Shown one piece after another: positions 7,046 to 13,989 of a stretch of 14,902 nucleotides of DNA; position 1 is the stretch's first letter; every line of letters begins with the position of its first letter. The position numbers were made by a program, and so were the translations under genes. The stretch is from an uncultured Eubacteriales bacterium (GTDB taxonomy: Bacteria; Bacillota; Clostridia; Christensenellales; QALW01), in assembly GCA_900552055.1 (NCBI GenBank), contig URYI01000039.1, positions 1-14,902 on the forward strand, read 5' to 3'. The notes below the pieces were generated by a model that saw only the letters and a list, made by a program, of their open reading frames with translations, was not told the origin of the DNA and made no database searches.

Positions 7046-7906
7046 ATGATAAGGCTTATAACTGATATGTGCTGCGATTTAACTAAGGAAATGTGTGATG
7101 AATATGGGATCCTGGCTATTCCCATGAGTTACACGATAGACGGCAAGGATTTTTTGCATACTCTTGATGACGGGAACCCTCACGAGTTTTATCAGGCGCT
7201 AAGGAACGGCAGCATAAGCAAGACCAGTCAGATAAACAGCGTGGATTTTATCGAGTTTTTTACACCTTATCTTGAACAGGGAGACGATATTTTATATCTT
7301 GCTTTTTCTTCAGGGCTAAGCGGTACTTATCAGAGCGCCTGCATAGCGGCGGAGGAACTGAGAAAGAAATTTCCGGAGCGTACCCTGGAGATTGTGGATT
7401 CCCTGGCGGCTTCCATGGGTCTGGGGCTTATGGCTTATTACGCCTCCTGCCGCCTTAAGGAAGGTATGGATTTGGCAGAGACAGTTCAATGGCTTGAAAA
7501 CAATAAATTGAAAATAAATCATTGGTTTACCGTGGACGATTTGCATTTTCTGCGCAGAGGGGGAAGGGTGACAGGCGCGGCGGCATTTGTGGGAAGCCTT
7601 TTATCCATAAAGCCGGTGCTGCATACGGATGACAACGGAAAATTAATTCCCATGGAAAAGACCAGGGGCAGGGCCAAGGCGCTGCGGGGGCTGGTAGATA
7701 AGATAGACCAGCAGGGGGAGAATGTCAACGGGCAGACCATATTTATCAGTCATGGGGACTGCCTGGAGGACGCCGAGCATGTGCGCGCGCTCATAGCCGA
7801 AAAATATCCCGACTGCAAATTTAAAATAAATTATATAGGGCCGGTTATAGGCTCGCATTCAGGGCCGGGTACGGTGGCGGTGTTTTTTGTCGGAACCAGG
7901 CGCTAG
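7046..7906 (+). CDS. DegV family fatty-acid-binding protein
   Basis: The 286-residue protein has the two-lobed DegV layout. The N-terminal lobe begins RLITDMCCDL (3-12), and KTSQINS (59-65) and FSSGLSGTYQSA (87-98) line the lipid-headgroup pocket. LHFLRRGGRV (166-175) and the C-terminal GPVIGSHSGPGT (265-276, with H271) are the other conserved elements. DegV/FakB proteins hold a fatty acid in a hydrophobic tunnel and present it to the kinase FakA for entry into phospholipid. No fakA is in the window, so whether this is a true FakB or a DegV of other use is open. AGGA (7033-7036) precedes the ATG by nine bases. The unit has the 52-residue membrane protein directly upstream. No clear terminator follows. 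Confidence 0.92.
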   Translation: MIRLITDMCCDLTKEMCDEYGILAIPMSYTIDGKDFLHTLDDGNPHEFYQALRNGSISKTSQINSVDFIEFFTPYLEQGDDILYLAFSSGLSGTYQSACIAAEELRKKFPERTLEIVDSLAASMGLGLMAYYASCRLKEGMDLAETVQWLENNKLKINHWFTVDDLHFLRRGGRVTGAAAFVGSLLSIKPVLHTDDNGKLIPMEKTRGRAKALRGLVDKIDQQGENVNGQTIFISHGDCLEDAEHVRALIAEKYPDCKFKINYIGPVIGSHSGPGTVAVFFVGTRR

Positions 7907-7933
7907 GCTTTAGAGTAATTTTTAAAGATTATC

Positions 7934-8200
7934 CTAAATTGACAAGGGGATATACGCCCCAAAACGGGGTAACTTCTTCATTTTCCGCGTTATCCTCAAT
8001 CGGCGTACTTCCCCGGTACGTTTCCTTCGTCTGCCCTGGGAATGAAGAAATTCTTTCGGTTTGGGGCTGTAGAAGCAGAAGGCATAAAATTTGTGCCAAG
8101 TAAAGCGCGCTTTTAAACGACATGTACCGGGCGTACTTGGAGTCAAAGCAATGCAACAGGACGCATGTGTTATACTTTTTGACCGTATAGTTCTTTGCAA
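7934..8200. other. Unexplained ORF-like stretch in a long gene gap
   Basis: The gap from 7907 to 8482 has no convincing gene on the + strand. On the - strand two overlapping reading frames stay open together, one over 7934-8200 (88 residues) and one over 7929-8156 (75 residues). Neither has a good ribosome binding site or a family I recognise. Two open frames over the same bases suggest a conserved non-coding repeat or the remains of a gene rather than two proteins. Near 7950-7970, CCCCAAAACGGGG forms a small hairpin, and CCCGGTAC-type sequence recurs in opposite orientation near 8013 and 8124. It could be a dispersed element, a decayed gene or an RNA; I cannot tell. Confidence 0.3.
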
Positions 8201-8254
8201 ACTGAGGGTAATAAGGTTTTAAGCAGCGGCTCCTTTTCCCCGCCCAATCAGGGA

Positions 8255-8271
8255 GAGGGGCTGCGCCCCTC
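8255..8271. repeat. Perfect 7-bp hairpin
   Basis: GAGGGGC (8255-8261) pairs with GCCCCTC (8265-8271) around TGC. No T tract follows. It is the first of three GC hairpins in the gap before darA. Confidence 0.6.
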
Positions 8272-8368
8272 GCAGGCCGGGAATGGATGCGGATTCTGCC
8301 GGTTTTTAGATATCTGCGTTAATTCTGACTGCTGTAACTCATTTTTATCCCCGGCCCGCTTTAATATT

Positions 8369-8417
8369 GGCGGCCACGGCCGCCCCCCGCCCGAAAAGGG
8401 GGCGCAGGGCATGCGCC
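8369..8417. repeat. GC hairpins with a block-1-like copy of the dispersed element (copy D)
   Basis: GGCGGCC (8369-8375) pairs with GGCCGCC (8378-8384) around AC, and GGCGCA (8401-8406) pairs with TGCGCC (8412-8417). The bases from 8378 to 8409 line up with block 1 of the dispersed element: GGCCGCCCC, then GCCC, an A/T-rich spacer, AAGG and GGGCGC, in the same order and orientation as at 139-170 and 11071-11101. The later blocks are not evident, so this is at most a partial copy. Confidence 0.45.
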
Positions 8418-8482
8418 TGGCATCATTGCAGGGCACTTTTATATTTTTAATTAAAATGGAAAATAAAAATTTAACTTAGCTA

Positions 8483-8511
8483 TTGCAGTTGACTTAAATT
8501 TGCTATATAAT
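8483..8511 (+). promoter_or_regulatory. Promoter of darA-holB-ricT
   Basis: TTGCAG (8483-8488) and a perfect TATAAT (8506-8511) are separated by 17 bases. A second TTGACT at 8489 is too close to the -10 to serve. The start near 8518 leaves about 90 bases of leader before darA. Confidence 0.75.
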
Positions 8512-8608
8512 ATATATGAGCACTAATTTTGCGTTTGCCCTTAAAGCGGGCAGACGTTCTGTTTATAATATAAATGGTCCCATGATGCGGGGACAGAAAG
8601 GTATAGTC

Positions 8609-8941
8609 ATGAAGCTTATAATAGCTATTGTTCAGGATGAGGATGCCGGTAGGCTTATAAGCTCACTTATGAAGGAGGGTTACGGAGTAACCAAGCTTGC
8701 TACCACGGGCGGATTCCTGCGCGCGGGCAATACTACTCTGCTGCTGGGCGTGGAGGATGAAAAGCTGGAGCATGCGCTGGAGTTTATCGAAAGCATATGC
8801 AAGAGCAGAAAGCAGATGGTTTCCGCCAACAGCACATCTCTGGATATATCCATGAATATGGGCATGTCCTCCAATATTGAAATTATGGTAGGGGGAGCCA
8901 CGGTATTTGTGCTGGACGTGGTTAAATTCAGTAAATTCTGA
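8609..8941 (+). CDS. darA: Cyclic-di-AMP receptor DarA (PstA, YaaQ family)
   Basis: This is a 110-residue PII-like protein that binds c-di-AMP as a trimer in Firmicutes; its downstream partner is unknown. Residues 1-10 (MKLIIAIVQD) and the ligand loop TTGGFLRAGNTT (32-43), followed by LLLGVEDE, are hallmark sequences, and the length matches the family (about 109). The C-terminal segment FVLDVVKFSKF is also typical. The start at 8609 is preferred over an upstream in-frame ATG at 8516 because family members begin MKLI and AAAGG (8597-8601) is seven bases away; the upstream ATG lies at the predicted transcription start. The stop overlaps the holB start (TGATG). In B. subtilis the order is tmk-darA-yaaR-holB-ricT; tmk and yaaR are absent here. 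Confidence 0.95.
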   Translation: MKLIIAIVQDEDAGRLISSLMKEGYGVTKLATTGGFLRAGNTTLLLGVEDEKLEHALEFIESICKSRKQMVSANSTSLDISMNMGMSSNIEIMVGGATVFVLDVVKFSKF

Positions 8942-9837
8942 TGTTTGAGAGATACCAGCTTGTCCTTAATTCAAAGCAGTTTGAGGATATAAAGCGCAGT
9001 TTTACGCAGGGGCGCGCCGCTCACGCCTATATCATTGAAGGCCCTGCCGGAGCGGGCAAAAGGACGCTGGCCCGGCTGGCGGCCGCTTTAGTTGTGTGCC
9101 AAGAAAAGAGGGCGTGCCTGACCTGCTCAAGCTGCCGCCGTGCGCTTGAGGGCGTGCATCCGGATATTCATGACTACAGCTCTAATAAGCGTATTTCAGT
9201 TAAGGATATGCGCGCGCTGATTGAGGAATCCGCCCTGAAACCCTATGAAGCGGACTACGGAGTTTATATAGTGGAAAATGCGCACACGGCTACTGCCGAA
9301 GCGCAGAACTGTCTGCTTAAAACTCTGGAGGAGCCTGCCGGGGACAGCATATTTATGCTGCTGGCCTTAAATGCCGGGCAGCTCCTGCCCACGGTGCGGT
9401 CGAGGTGCAGGCTGGTGCGCATGACGGGCTTTTCGGACCAAATGATATTTAATCAGCTCAGTCAGCTTTATCCGGGAAATGAAAAGTGCGCTCAGGCGGC
9501 TTCGCTGGCAGGCGGCAATATCGGGCGGGCCGTTGCCCTTATGGAGAACGGGGAACTTTGGGACATTGCCTCTTTGGCGGACAGATTATGCGCGCAGGCT
9601 GACCATTTGAGCGCAGCTCAGGTATCGGAGCTTTTAAGAGGTGCAAAGGACAAAATGGACGAGCTGCTCCCGCTTATGGAAGAGCGGCTTATTCGTGCGG
9701 GCGATGTTAAATCGCTGGCTAGGCTGGGATATGTCGAGGACGCGGCGCGCAGGCTTGAGGCTAATGTTAATCCTGCGCTTGCGCTGGACGGCCTGGCTTA
9801 TTATTTTACTAAGGGAGAGACTAAATGGCAAAGATAA
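8941..9837 (+). CDS. holB: DNA polymerase III delta prime subunit (clamp loader)
   Basis: This AAA+ subunit of the clamp loader puts the beta sliding clamp onto DNA. The 298-residue protein carries a complete P-loop, GPAGAGKRT (34-42), and a zinc-knuckle Cys set, C53, C59, C62 and C65. A Walker B-like VENAH (111-115) replaces DEAD/DEAH, and LLKTLEEP (125-132) and the RSRC arginine-finger motif (153-156) follow. Delta prime usually does not hydrolyse ATP; the intact P-loop with a non-acidic Walker B centre fits a nucleotide-binding but inactive subunit, which is inference. It starts within the darA stop and runs 13 bases into ricT, so translation is coupled at both ends. The identity is strengthened by the darA-holB-ricT order. 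Confidence 0.93.
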   Translation: MFERYQLVLNSKQFEDIKRSFTQGRAAHAYIIEGPAGAGKRTLARLAAALVVCQEKRACLTCSSCRRALEGVHPDIHDYSSNKRISVKDMRALIEESALKPYEADYGVYIVENAHTATAEAQNCLLKTLEEPAGDSIFMLLALNAGQLLPTVRSRCRLVRMTGFSDQMIFNQLSQLYPGNEKCAQAASLAGGNIGRAVALMENGELWDIASLADRLCAQADHLSAAQVSELLRGAKDKMDELLPLMEERLIRAGDVKSLARLGYVEDAARRLEANVNPALALDGLAYYFTKGETKWQR

Positions 9838-10715
9838 TAGGAGTTCGCTTCAGGAATTCCGGCAAGGTATATTATTTTAACCCCGGCAGATATGTTATAA
9901 AAGCTGGTTCGGGAGTTATAGTAGAGACAGTTCAGGGGGTAGAGTTCGGAGAGGTGACAATAGGCACAAAAGAAGTGCCTGACGAGGAGATAGTAGCGCC
10001 GCTTAAGGAGATAATAAGGGTGGCCTCCCAGCAGGATTACCAGCAGCTGGAGGAGAACAAGAATAAGGAACAGAAGGCTTTTGAGACGGCTTCGCGCAAA
10101 ATAGCGGAGCATGAGCTGGATATGAAGCTGGTGCGGGTGGAATATACATTTGACGGCGCTAAAATAGTTTTTTATTTCACTTCGGACGGCCGGGTGGATT
10201 TCAGGAACCTGGTTAAGGATTTGGCTCAGACCTTTAAAACCAGAATAGAATTAAGGCAGATAGGCGCAAGAGACGAGGCTAAGCTGCTGGGCGGATTAGG
10301 CCCCTGCGGTCTGCCCTGCTGCTGCAATGCGTTTTTATCAGATTTTCAGCCGGTATCCATAAAAATGGCAAAGGAACAGGGGCTTTCGCTTAATCCTACA
10401 AAGATAAGCGGGCTTTGCGGCAGATTGATGTGCTGCCTTAAATATGAGCAGAACTATTACGAAAAGGCCCGCAAGGCGCTGCCCCGAATTAATGCCGAAG
10501 TTAAAACACCTGACGGCACGGGCAAGGTATGCGAATTAAACCTGCTTAAGGAACGGGTCAAGGTGAAATTGCAGCTGCCGGGGGACACTGTGGATATAAG
10601 GGAATACGAGGCGAAGGATATAAAAGTAATGAAAAATTCGGGCCAGGCCAAAGCCAAAGGCGCCAAAGAGGAAGAAATAGTTCTGGATGAGGAAATTAAG
10701 GCTATTTTAGATTAA
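9825..10715 (+). CDS. ricT: RicT (YaaT), PSP1-domain Fe-S protein of the RNase Y-associated complex
   Basis: The 296-residue protein contains the PSP1 domain and its Cys-rich signature: GLGPCGLPCCC with C161, C165, C166 and C167, then SGLCGRLMCCLKYE with C198, C203 and C204. In B. subtilis RicT joins RicA and RicF, carries [4Fe-4S] clusters and helps RNase Y mature mRNAs; it also affects sporulation and competence. GGGAGA (9813-9818) precedes the ATG, and the first 13 bases overlap holB. The tail after the PSP1 core (about 250-296) is Lys/Glu-rich. RicA and RicF genes are not in the window. The gene is followed by an independently promoted ferredoxin. Confidence 0.93.
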   Translation: MAKIIGVRFRNSGKVYYFNPGRYVIKAGSGVIVETVQGVEFGEVTIGTKEVPDEEIVAPLKEIIRVASQQDYQQLEENKNKEQKAFETASRKIAEHELDMKLVRVEYTFDGAKIVFYFTSDGRVDFRNLVKDLAQTFKTRIELRQIGARDEAKLLGGLGPCGLPCCCNAFLSDFQPVSIKMAKEQGLSLNPTKISGLCGRLMCCLKYEQNYYEKARKALPRINAEVKTPDGTGKVCELNLLKERVKVKLQLPGDTVDIREYEAKDIKVMKNSGQAKAKGAKEEEIVLDEEIKAILD

Positions 10716-10723
10716 TTTATCCC

Positions 10724-10751
10724 TTGCAAATAATCCCGTTTATGTTATAAT
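10724..10751 (+). promoter_or_regulatory. Ferredoxin promoter
   Basis: TTGCAA (10724-10729) and a perfect TATAAT (10746-10751) are 16 bases apart, with transcription expected near 10758. It begins only nine bases after the ricT stop, making the ferredoxin its own unit. Confidence 0.75.
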
Positions 10752-10777
10752 AGATTTCAAACAAGAGGCAATTAACT

Positions 10778-10795
10778 ATGAGGCCTTGGCCTCAT
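10778..10795. promoter_or_regulatory. Perfect 18-base palindrome in the ferredoxin leader
   Basis: ATGAGGCC (10778-10785) and GGCCTCAT (10788-10795) surround TT. It lies about 20 to 37 bases after the predicted transcription start and 12 bases before the ribosome binding site. The two-base centre is too tight for a good RNA loop, so a dimeric repressor site is at least as likely as an mRNA hairpin. The ATG at 10778 opens the ferredoxin frame but has no ribosome binding site. Confidence 0.5.
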
Positions 10796-10822
10796 GCTCA
10801 ATTTTTGGAGGAGGTGAAAACC

Positions 10823-10993
10823 ATGGCATATATTATAAGCGATGACTGCATTTCCTGCGGCGCTTGTGAGGCTGAATGCCCTGTCGGCGCTATTTCGGAG
10901 GGTGACGGCAAGTATCAGATTGATCCTGAAACCTGTATTGAATGCGGCGCTTGCGAGGGAGTATGTCCCGTAGGCGCGCCCAAGCAGGGCTGA
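10823..10993 (+). CDS. 2[4Fe-4S] clostridial-type ferredoxin
   Basis: This small cytoplasmic electron carrier has 56 residues. Two CxxCxxCxxxCP motifs bind the clusters: C9, C12, C15, C19 and C38, C41, C44, C48. The length and spacing are those of clostridial ferredoxins, which pair with enzymes such as pyruvate:ferredoxin oxidoreductase and hydrogenase in anaerobes. GGAGGAGGTG (10807-10816) is six bases before the chosen ATG, making this start firm over the in-frame ATG at 10778. The gene is a single-gene unit with its own promoter, palindrome and terminator. Nearness to ricT, another Fe-S protein, may be chance. Confidence 0.96.
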   Translation: MAYIISDDCISCGACEAECPVGAISEGDGKYQIDPETCIECGACEGVCPVGAPKQG

Positions 10994-11009
10994 TTTTGCA
11001 GCATATTTA

Positions 11010-11048
11010 AACGGCTTCCGGCCATTAGGCGGGAGGCCGTTATTTTTT
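11010..11048 (+). terminator. Intrinsic terminator of the ferredoxin gene
   Basis: AACGGCTTCCGGCC (11010-11023) pairs with GGCGGGAGGCCGTT (11028-11041) with one wobble and one mismatch around ATTA, followed by a run of six T (11043-11048). Confidence 0.88.
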
Positions 11049-11065
11049 GCCTTTAATAAAAGATG

Positions 11066-11231
11066 CTTAAGGGCCGCCCCCCCGCCCTTTTAAGGAGGCG
11101 CCCCGGCTGTTTTTCCCGCTCAAGCTTTTATTTCTCGGCCTATTTACCTTTCCGCTCCTATTTTTTCAGGCGCCGCATTTGCGCCCTGCCGGGCGCAAAT
11201 ATAATATAATCCCGCCCGGCGGCCCGCGCGC
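11066..11231. repeat. Dispersed palindromic element, copy B
   Basis: This is the shorter relative of 135-368. Block 1 is a hairpin of CTTAAGGGC (11066-11074) with GCCCTTTTAAG (11084-11094), one base bulged, followed by GAGGCGCCCC. A pyrimidine-rich middle follows. Block 2 is a perfect 10-bp hairpin, ATTTGCGCCC (11177-11186) with GGGCGCAAAT (11191-11200), closed by the tetraloop TGCC. Block 3 (11204-11231) begins ATATAATCCC, is GC-rich, and matches 342-368. No ORF is present. It occupies the 415-base gap (11049-11463) between the ferredoxin terminator and the SPFH gene, the rest of which is AT-rich and holds at most a weak promoter. Confidence 0.6.
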
Positions 11232-11322
11232 CCGGCGCCGGAGTATTTTCCCAGCGTTGGGATTGCGGATTTTTCTGGACTTTGGCGAAAAAATATGCTT
11301 TAATATTAACAAGAGAATATAT

Positions 11323-11351
11323 TTGCATATACCGGAATATTTTTTGATAAG
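11323..11351 (+). promoter_or_regulatory. Weak candidate promoter of the ydjI-ydjG-ydjH operon
   Basis: TTGCAT (11323-11328) and GATAAG (11346-11351) are 17 bases apart. The -10 is a poor match. An alternative sigma factor promoter elsewhere in 11240-11448 is possible. Confidence 0.25.
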
Positions 11352-11463
11352 AGCATGAGGAATAAAGGCACAAGCAGATTCAGTGCATATTTAATACGCG
11401 GGCTTTTGTCAACAAAAACTGGTGTGAAAAAATAATTTAAGCGTGCGGAAGGAGTTATTGCTT

Positions 11464-12792
11464 ATGGGACTTATTAAAGCGGGCATAGGAGCTTTGGGCG
11501 GCACCTTAGCCGACCAATGGAAGGAGTTTTTTTACTGTGATTCATTAAGCGCGGATATTCTGGCCGTCAAGGGACAGAAAAGGGTTTCGGGACGTTCCAG
11601 CAATACCAGGGGGAGCGATAACATCATTTCTAACGGAAGCGGAATAGCTGTAGCCGACGGACAATGCATGATGATAGTGGAGCAGGGCAGGGTAGTAGAG
11701 GTGTGCGCCGAGCCCGGCGAATATACCTTTGATAAATCCACTGAGCCCAGCATTTTTGCCGGCAGCCTGGGAAAAAGCATTATAGAGACTTTTAAAACCT
11801 TAGGACGGCGTTTTACATACGGCGGCGATACCGGCAAGGACCAAAGAGTGTATTATTTTAACACCAAGGAGATTGTGGGCAATAAATATGGTACTGCCAG
11901 TCCGGTGCCTTTCAGGGTAGTGGATAAAAATATCGGGCTGGATATAGATATTTCCATACGCTGCAACGGCGAATATTCGTATAAGATAACTAATCCGCTG
12001 CTCTTTTATACAAATGTATGCGGCAATGTGCAGAGCAGCTACAACCGCTCTGAAATAGACAGCATGCTTAAGACCGAGTTGCTTACCGCCCTTCAGCCTG
12101 CTTTTGCGCAGATTTCAGCTATGGGCGTGCGCTACAGCGCTCTGCCGGGGCATACAATGGAGATGGCCGACGCGCTTAATAAAGTGCTTTCGGAAAAATG
12201 GAAGGAATTACGGGGTATAGAGGTGGCGTCCTTCGGAATAAATTCGGTCACTGCTTCTCCAGAGGACGAGGAGATGATAAAGCAGCTCCAGAAAAGCGCC
12301 GTTATGCGCGACCCCAATATGGCTGCGGCTACCCTTATAGGCGCTCAGTCGGATGCAATGCGGGCGGCCGCAGAGAATCAGGGGGGAGCCATGATGGGCT
12401 TTATGGGCCTGGGCATGGCCCAGCAGGCAGGCGGCGCAAACGCGCAGAATTTATTTGCAATGGGGCGGGAGAACGCTCAGGCCCAGAACGGACAGATGGG
12501 CACACAGCAGGCCCAGCCTCAGGAGGAGCAGGGCTGGAGGTGCTCCTGCGGCGCGTATAATACCGGGAAATTCTGCTCCGAATGCGGCGCGGAAAAGCCC
12601 CAAACGGGCTGGACGTGCTCCTGCGGCACGGTTAATAAAGGCAAGTTCTGTTCTGAATGCGGAAAGAAAAAGCCGGCGGGCGCGCTTTTGTATAAGTGCG
12701 ACAAATGCGGCTGGGAACCTGAGGATCCGGCGCACCCGCCCAAATTCTGCCCTGAATGCGGGGATAAATTTGACGACGGCGATGTTAAATAG
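11464..12792 (+). CDS. ydjI: SPFH-domain protein with three C-terminal zinc ribbons (YdjI-like)
   Basis: This 442-residue homologue of B. subtilis YdjI is a cytoplasmic SPFH (flotillin-type) protein that family work links to membrane recruitment in the PspA stress system. The N-terminus MGLIKAGIGALGGTLADQW and the following SPFH core (about residues 25-290) are typical; there is no signal peptide or transmembrane helix. A Gln/Ala/Gly/Met-rich linker (about 300-356) leads to three zinc sites: C360/C362 with C371/C374, the near-duplicate C385/C387 with C396/C399, and a rubredoxin-like C412/C415 with C429/C432. AAGGAG (11449-11454) is nine bases from the chosen ATG; an in-frame GTG at 11443 would overlap this site. 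It heads an operon with the next two genes. The gene name reflects homology of domain layout and context, not a proven orthologue. Confidence 0.85.
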   Translation: MGLIKAGIGALGGTLADQWKEFFYCDSLSADILAVKGQKRVSGRSSNTRGSDNIISNGSGIAVADGQCMMIVEQGRVVEVCAEPGEYTFDKSTEPSIFAGSLGKSIIETFKTLGRRFTYGGDTGKDQRVYYFNTKEIVGNKYGTASPVPFRVVDKNIGLDIDISIRCNGEYSYKITNPLLFYTNVCGNVQSSYNRSEIDSMLKTELLTALQPAFAQISAMGVRYSALPGHTMEMADALNKVLSEKWKELRGIEVASFGINSVTASPEDEEMIKQLQKSAVMRDPNMAAATLIGAQSDAMRAAAENQGGAMMGFMGLGMAQQAGGANAQNLFAMGRENAQAQNGQMGTQQAQPQEEQGWRCSCGAYNTGKFCSECGAEKPQTGWTCSCGTVNKGKFCSECGKKKPAGALLYKCDKCGWEPEDPAHPPKFCPECGDKFDDGDVK

Positions 12793-12909
12793 CTGGGACT
12801 GCCTTATAGCGCTGCGGACCGGTGCGGAAAAGCCGGCTGACGCACAGCAGGCAGTGAAAGCTGCCGTATCGGGGAGCTGTTTTTAAAATAGTGGTATTGG
12901 AGGAGGATT

Positions 12910-13989
12910 ATGGCGGATACAATGGAATTTGAATGCCCATGTTGCGGAGGCAGCCTGGCATTTGACCCTAATTTGCAGAAATTAAAATGCCCTTATTGCG
13001 ATACTGAATTTGATACGGAGGATTTAAAGGCGTATCAGAGTGAGCTTAATAAGGAGCACGAGGATAAGCAGGAATGGACTTCCGGCCCGTCGGAGGAATG
13101 GGAGGACGCTGAAAATATGGCGGTTTTCTGCTGCTCTTCCTGCGGGGGCGAAGTGGTGGGCGACCAAAATACCGCCTCTATCAGCTGTCCCTACTGCGGA
13201 AGTTCAATAGTGGTTAAATCCCGGCTTTCAGGAATGCTTAAGCCGGATTTGGTCATCCCCTTTAAATTGGATAAGCAGGCGGCAAAAAATGCTTTGGCGG
13301 GCCATCTTAAAGGGAAACGGCTGCTGCCTAAGGAATTTAAGAGCGAAAGCCATATTGAAGAGGTTAAGGGGATTTATGTGCCCTTCTGGCTTTTTGGGTG
13401 CAATGCTCAGGCATCAGGCCGGTTCAAGGGCACTAAAGTGCGCTTCTGGAGCGACAGCAAGTATAATTATACCGAAACCCTTCATTTCAGGATATTCAGG
13501 GACGGCAATATGGATTTTGCGGGAGTGCCGGTAGATGGTTCCAGCAAGATAGACGATACCCTTATGGAAGCGCTGGAACCTTTTGACCTAAGCGAGGCCG
13601 TGGATTTTAAAACGGCGTATCTGGCCGGCTATTTGGCTGATAAATATGATATGAACTCGGACGCGTGCATTGAGAGAGCGAATCAGCGTATAAAAAACAG
13701 CGCCCAAAGCGCTTTGGCCAGTACAATTAAGGGATATGCCACCTGCCTGCCCGAACAATTATCAGTTAATTTCACCGGCGGGCATGTAAAATATGCTCTG
13801 CTGCCAGTGTGGCTGCTGAACAGCGTTTATAAGGGCAAGACTTATACATTTGCCATGAACGGCCAGACGGGTAAATTTATAGGTGATTTGCCCATGGATA
13901 AGGGAGCGTATTGGCGCTGGTTTTTCGGAGTCTTTGCCGGAGGGGCCGCCGCTGCCGCCATTATCATGCTGCTGGGAGGGATAATATGA
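12910..13989 (+). CDS. ydjG: Zinc-ribbon membrane protein, YdjG-like
   Basis: This is a 359-residue protein with two TFIIB-like zinc ribbons at the N-terminus, C9/C12 with C27/C30 and C75/C78 with C93/C96, joined by an acidic linker. The body carries stretches I recognise from B. subtilis YdjG: SRLSG, VIPF, GIYVPFW, FRDGNMDFAGVPVD, TAYLAGYLADKY and FAMNGQTGK. The C-terminal 26 residues (334-359) form one Ala/Gly-rich transmembrane helix, so the protein is probably anchored by its tail. In B. subtilis YdjG works with YdjH and YdjI at the membrane to recruit PspA. GGAGGAGG (12899-12906) is an excellent ribosome binding site. The 117-base gap after the SPFH gene has no clear promoter or terminator. 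The stop overlaps the next start by four bases. Confidence 0.88.
   Translation: MADTMEFECPCCGGSLAFDPNLQKLKCPYCDTEFDTEDLKAYQSELNKEHEDKQEWTSGPSEEWEDAENMAVFCCSSCGGEVVGDQNTASISCPYCGSSIVVKSRLSGMLKPDLVIPFKLDKQAAKNALAGHLKGKRLLPKEFKSESHIEEVKGIYVPFWLFGCNAQASGRFKGTKVRFWSDSKYNYTETLHFRIFRDGNMDFAGVPVDGSSKIDDTLMEALEPFDLSEAVDFKTAYLAGYLADKYDMNSDACIERANQRIKNSAQSALASTIKGYATCLPEQLSVNFTGGHVKYALLPVWLLNSVYKGKTYTFAMNGQTGKFIGDLPMDKGAYWRWFFGVFAGGAAAAAIIMLLGGII

Noticed and set aside
8195..8479. 94-residue + strand ORF before darA
   Set aside because: It runs through three GC hairpins, has a low-complexity Pro/Gly/Cys composition and no clear ribosome binding site.
8489..8511. TTGACT at 8489 as the -35 of the darA promoter
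   Set aside because: It is only 11 bases from TATAAT; TTGCAG at 8483 gives the correct 17-base spacing.
12198..12886. Two overlapping + strand ORFs in other frames over the end of the SPFH gene
   Set aside because: They are open only because of the GC-rich repeated Cys codons of the zinc ribbons; the in-frame SPFH product has clear family motifs.
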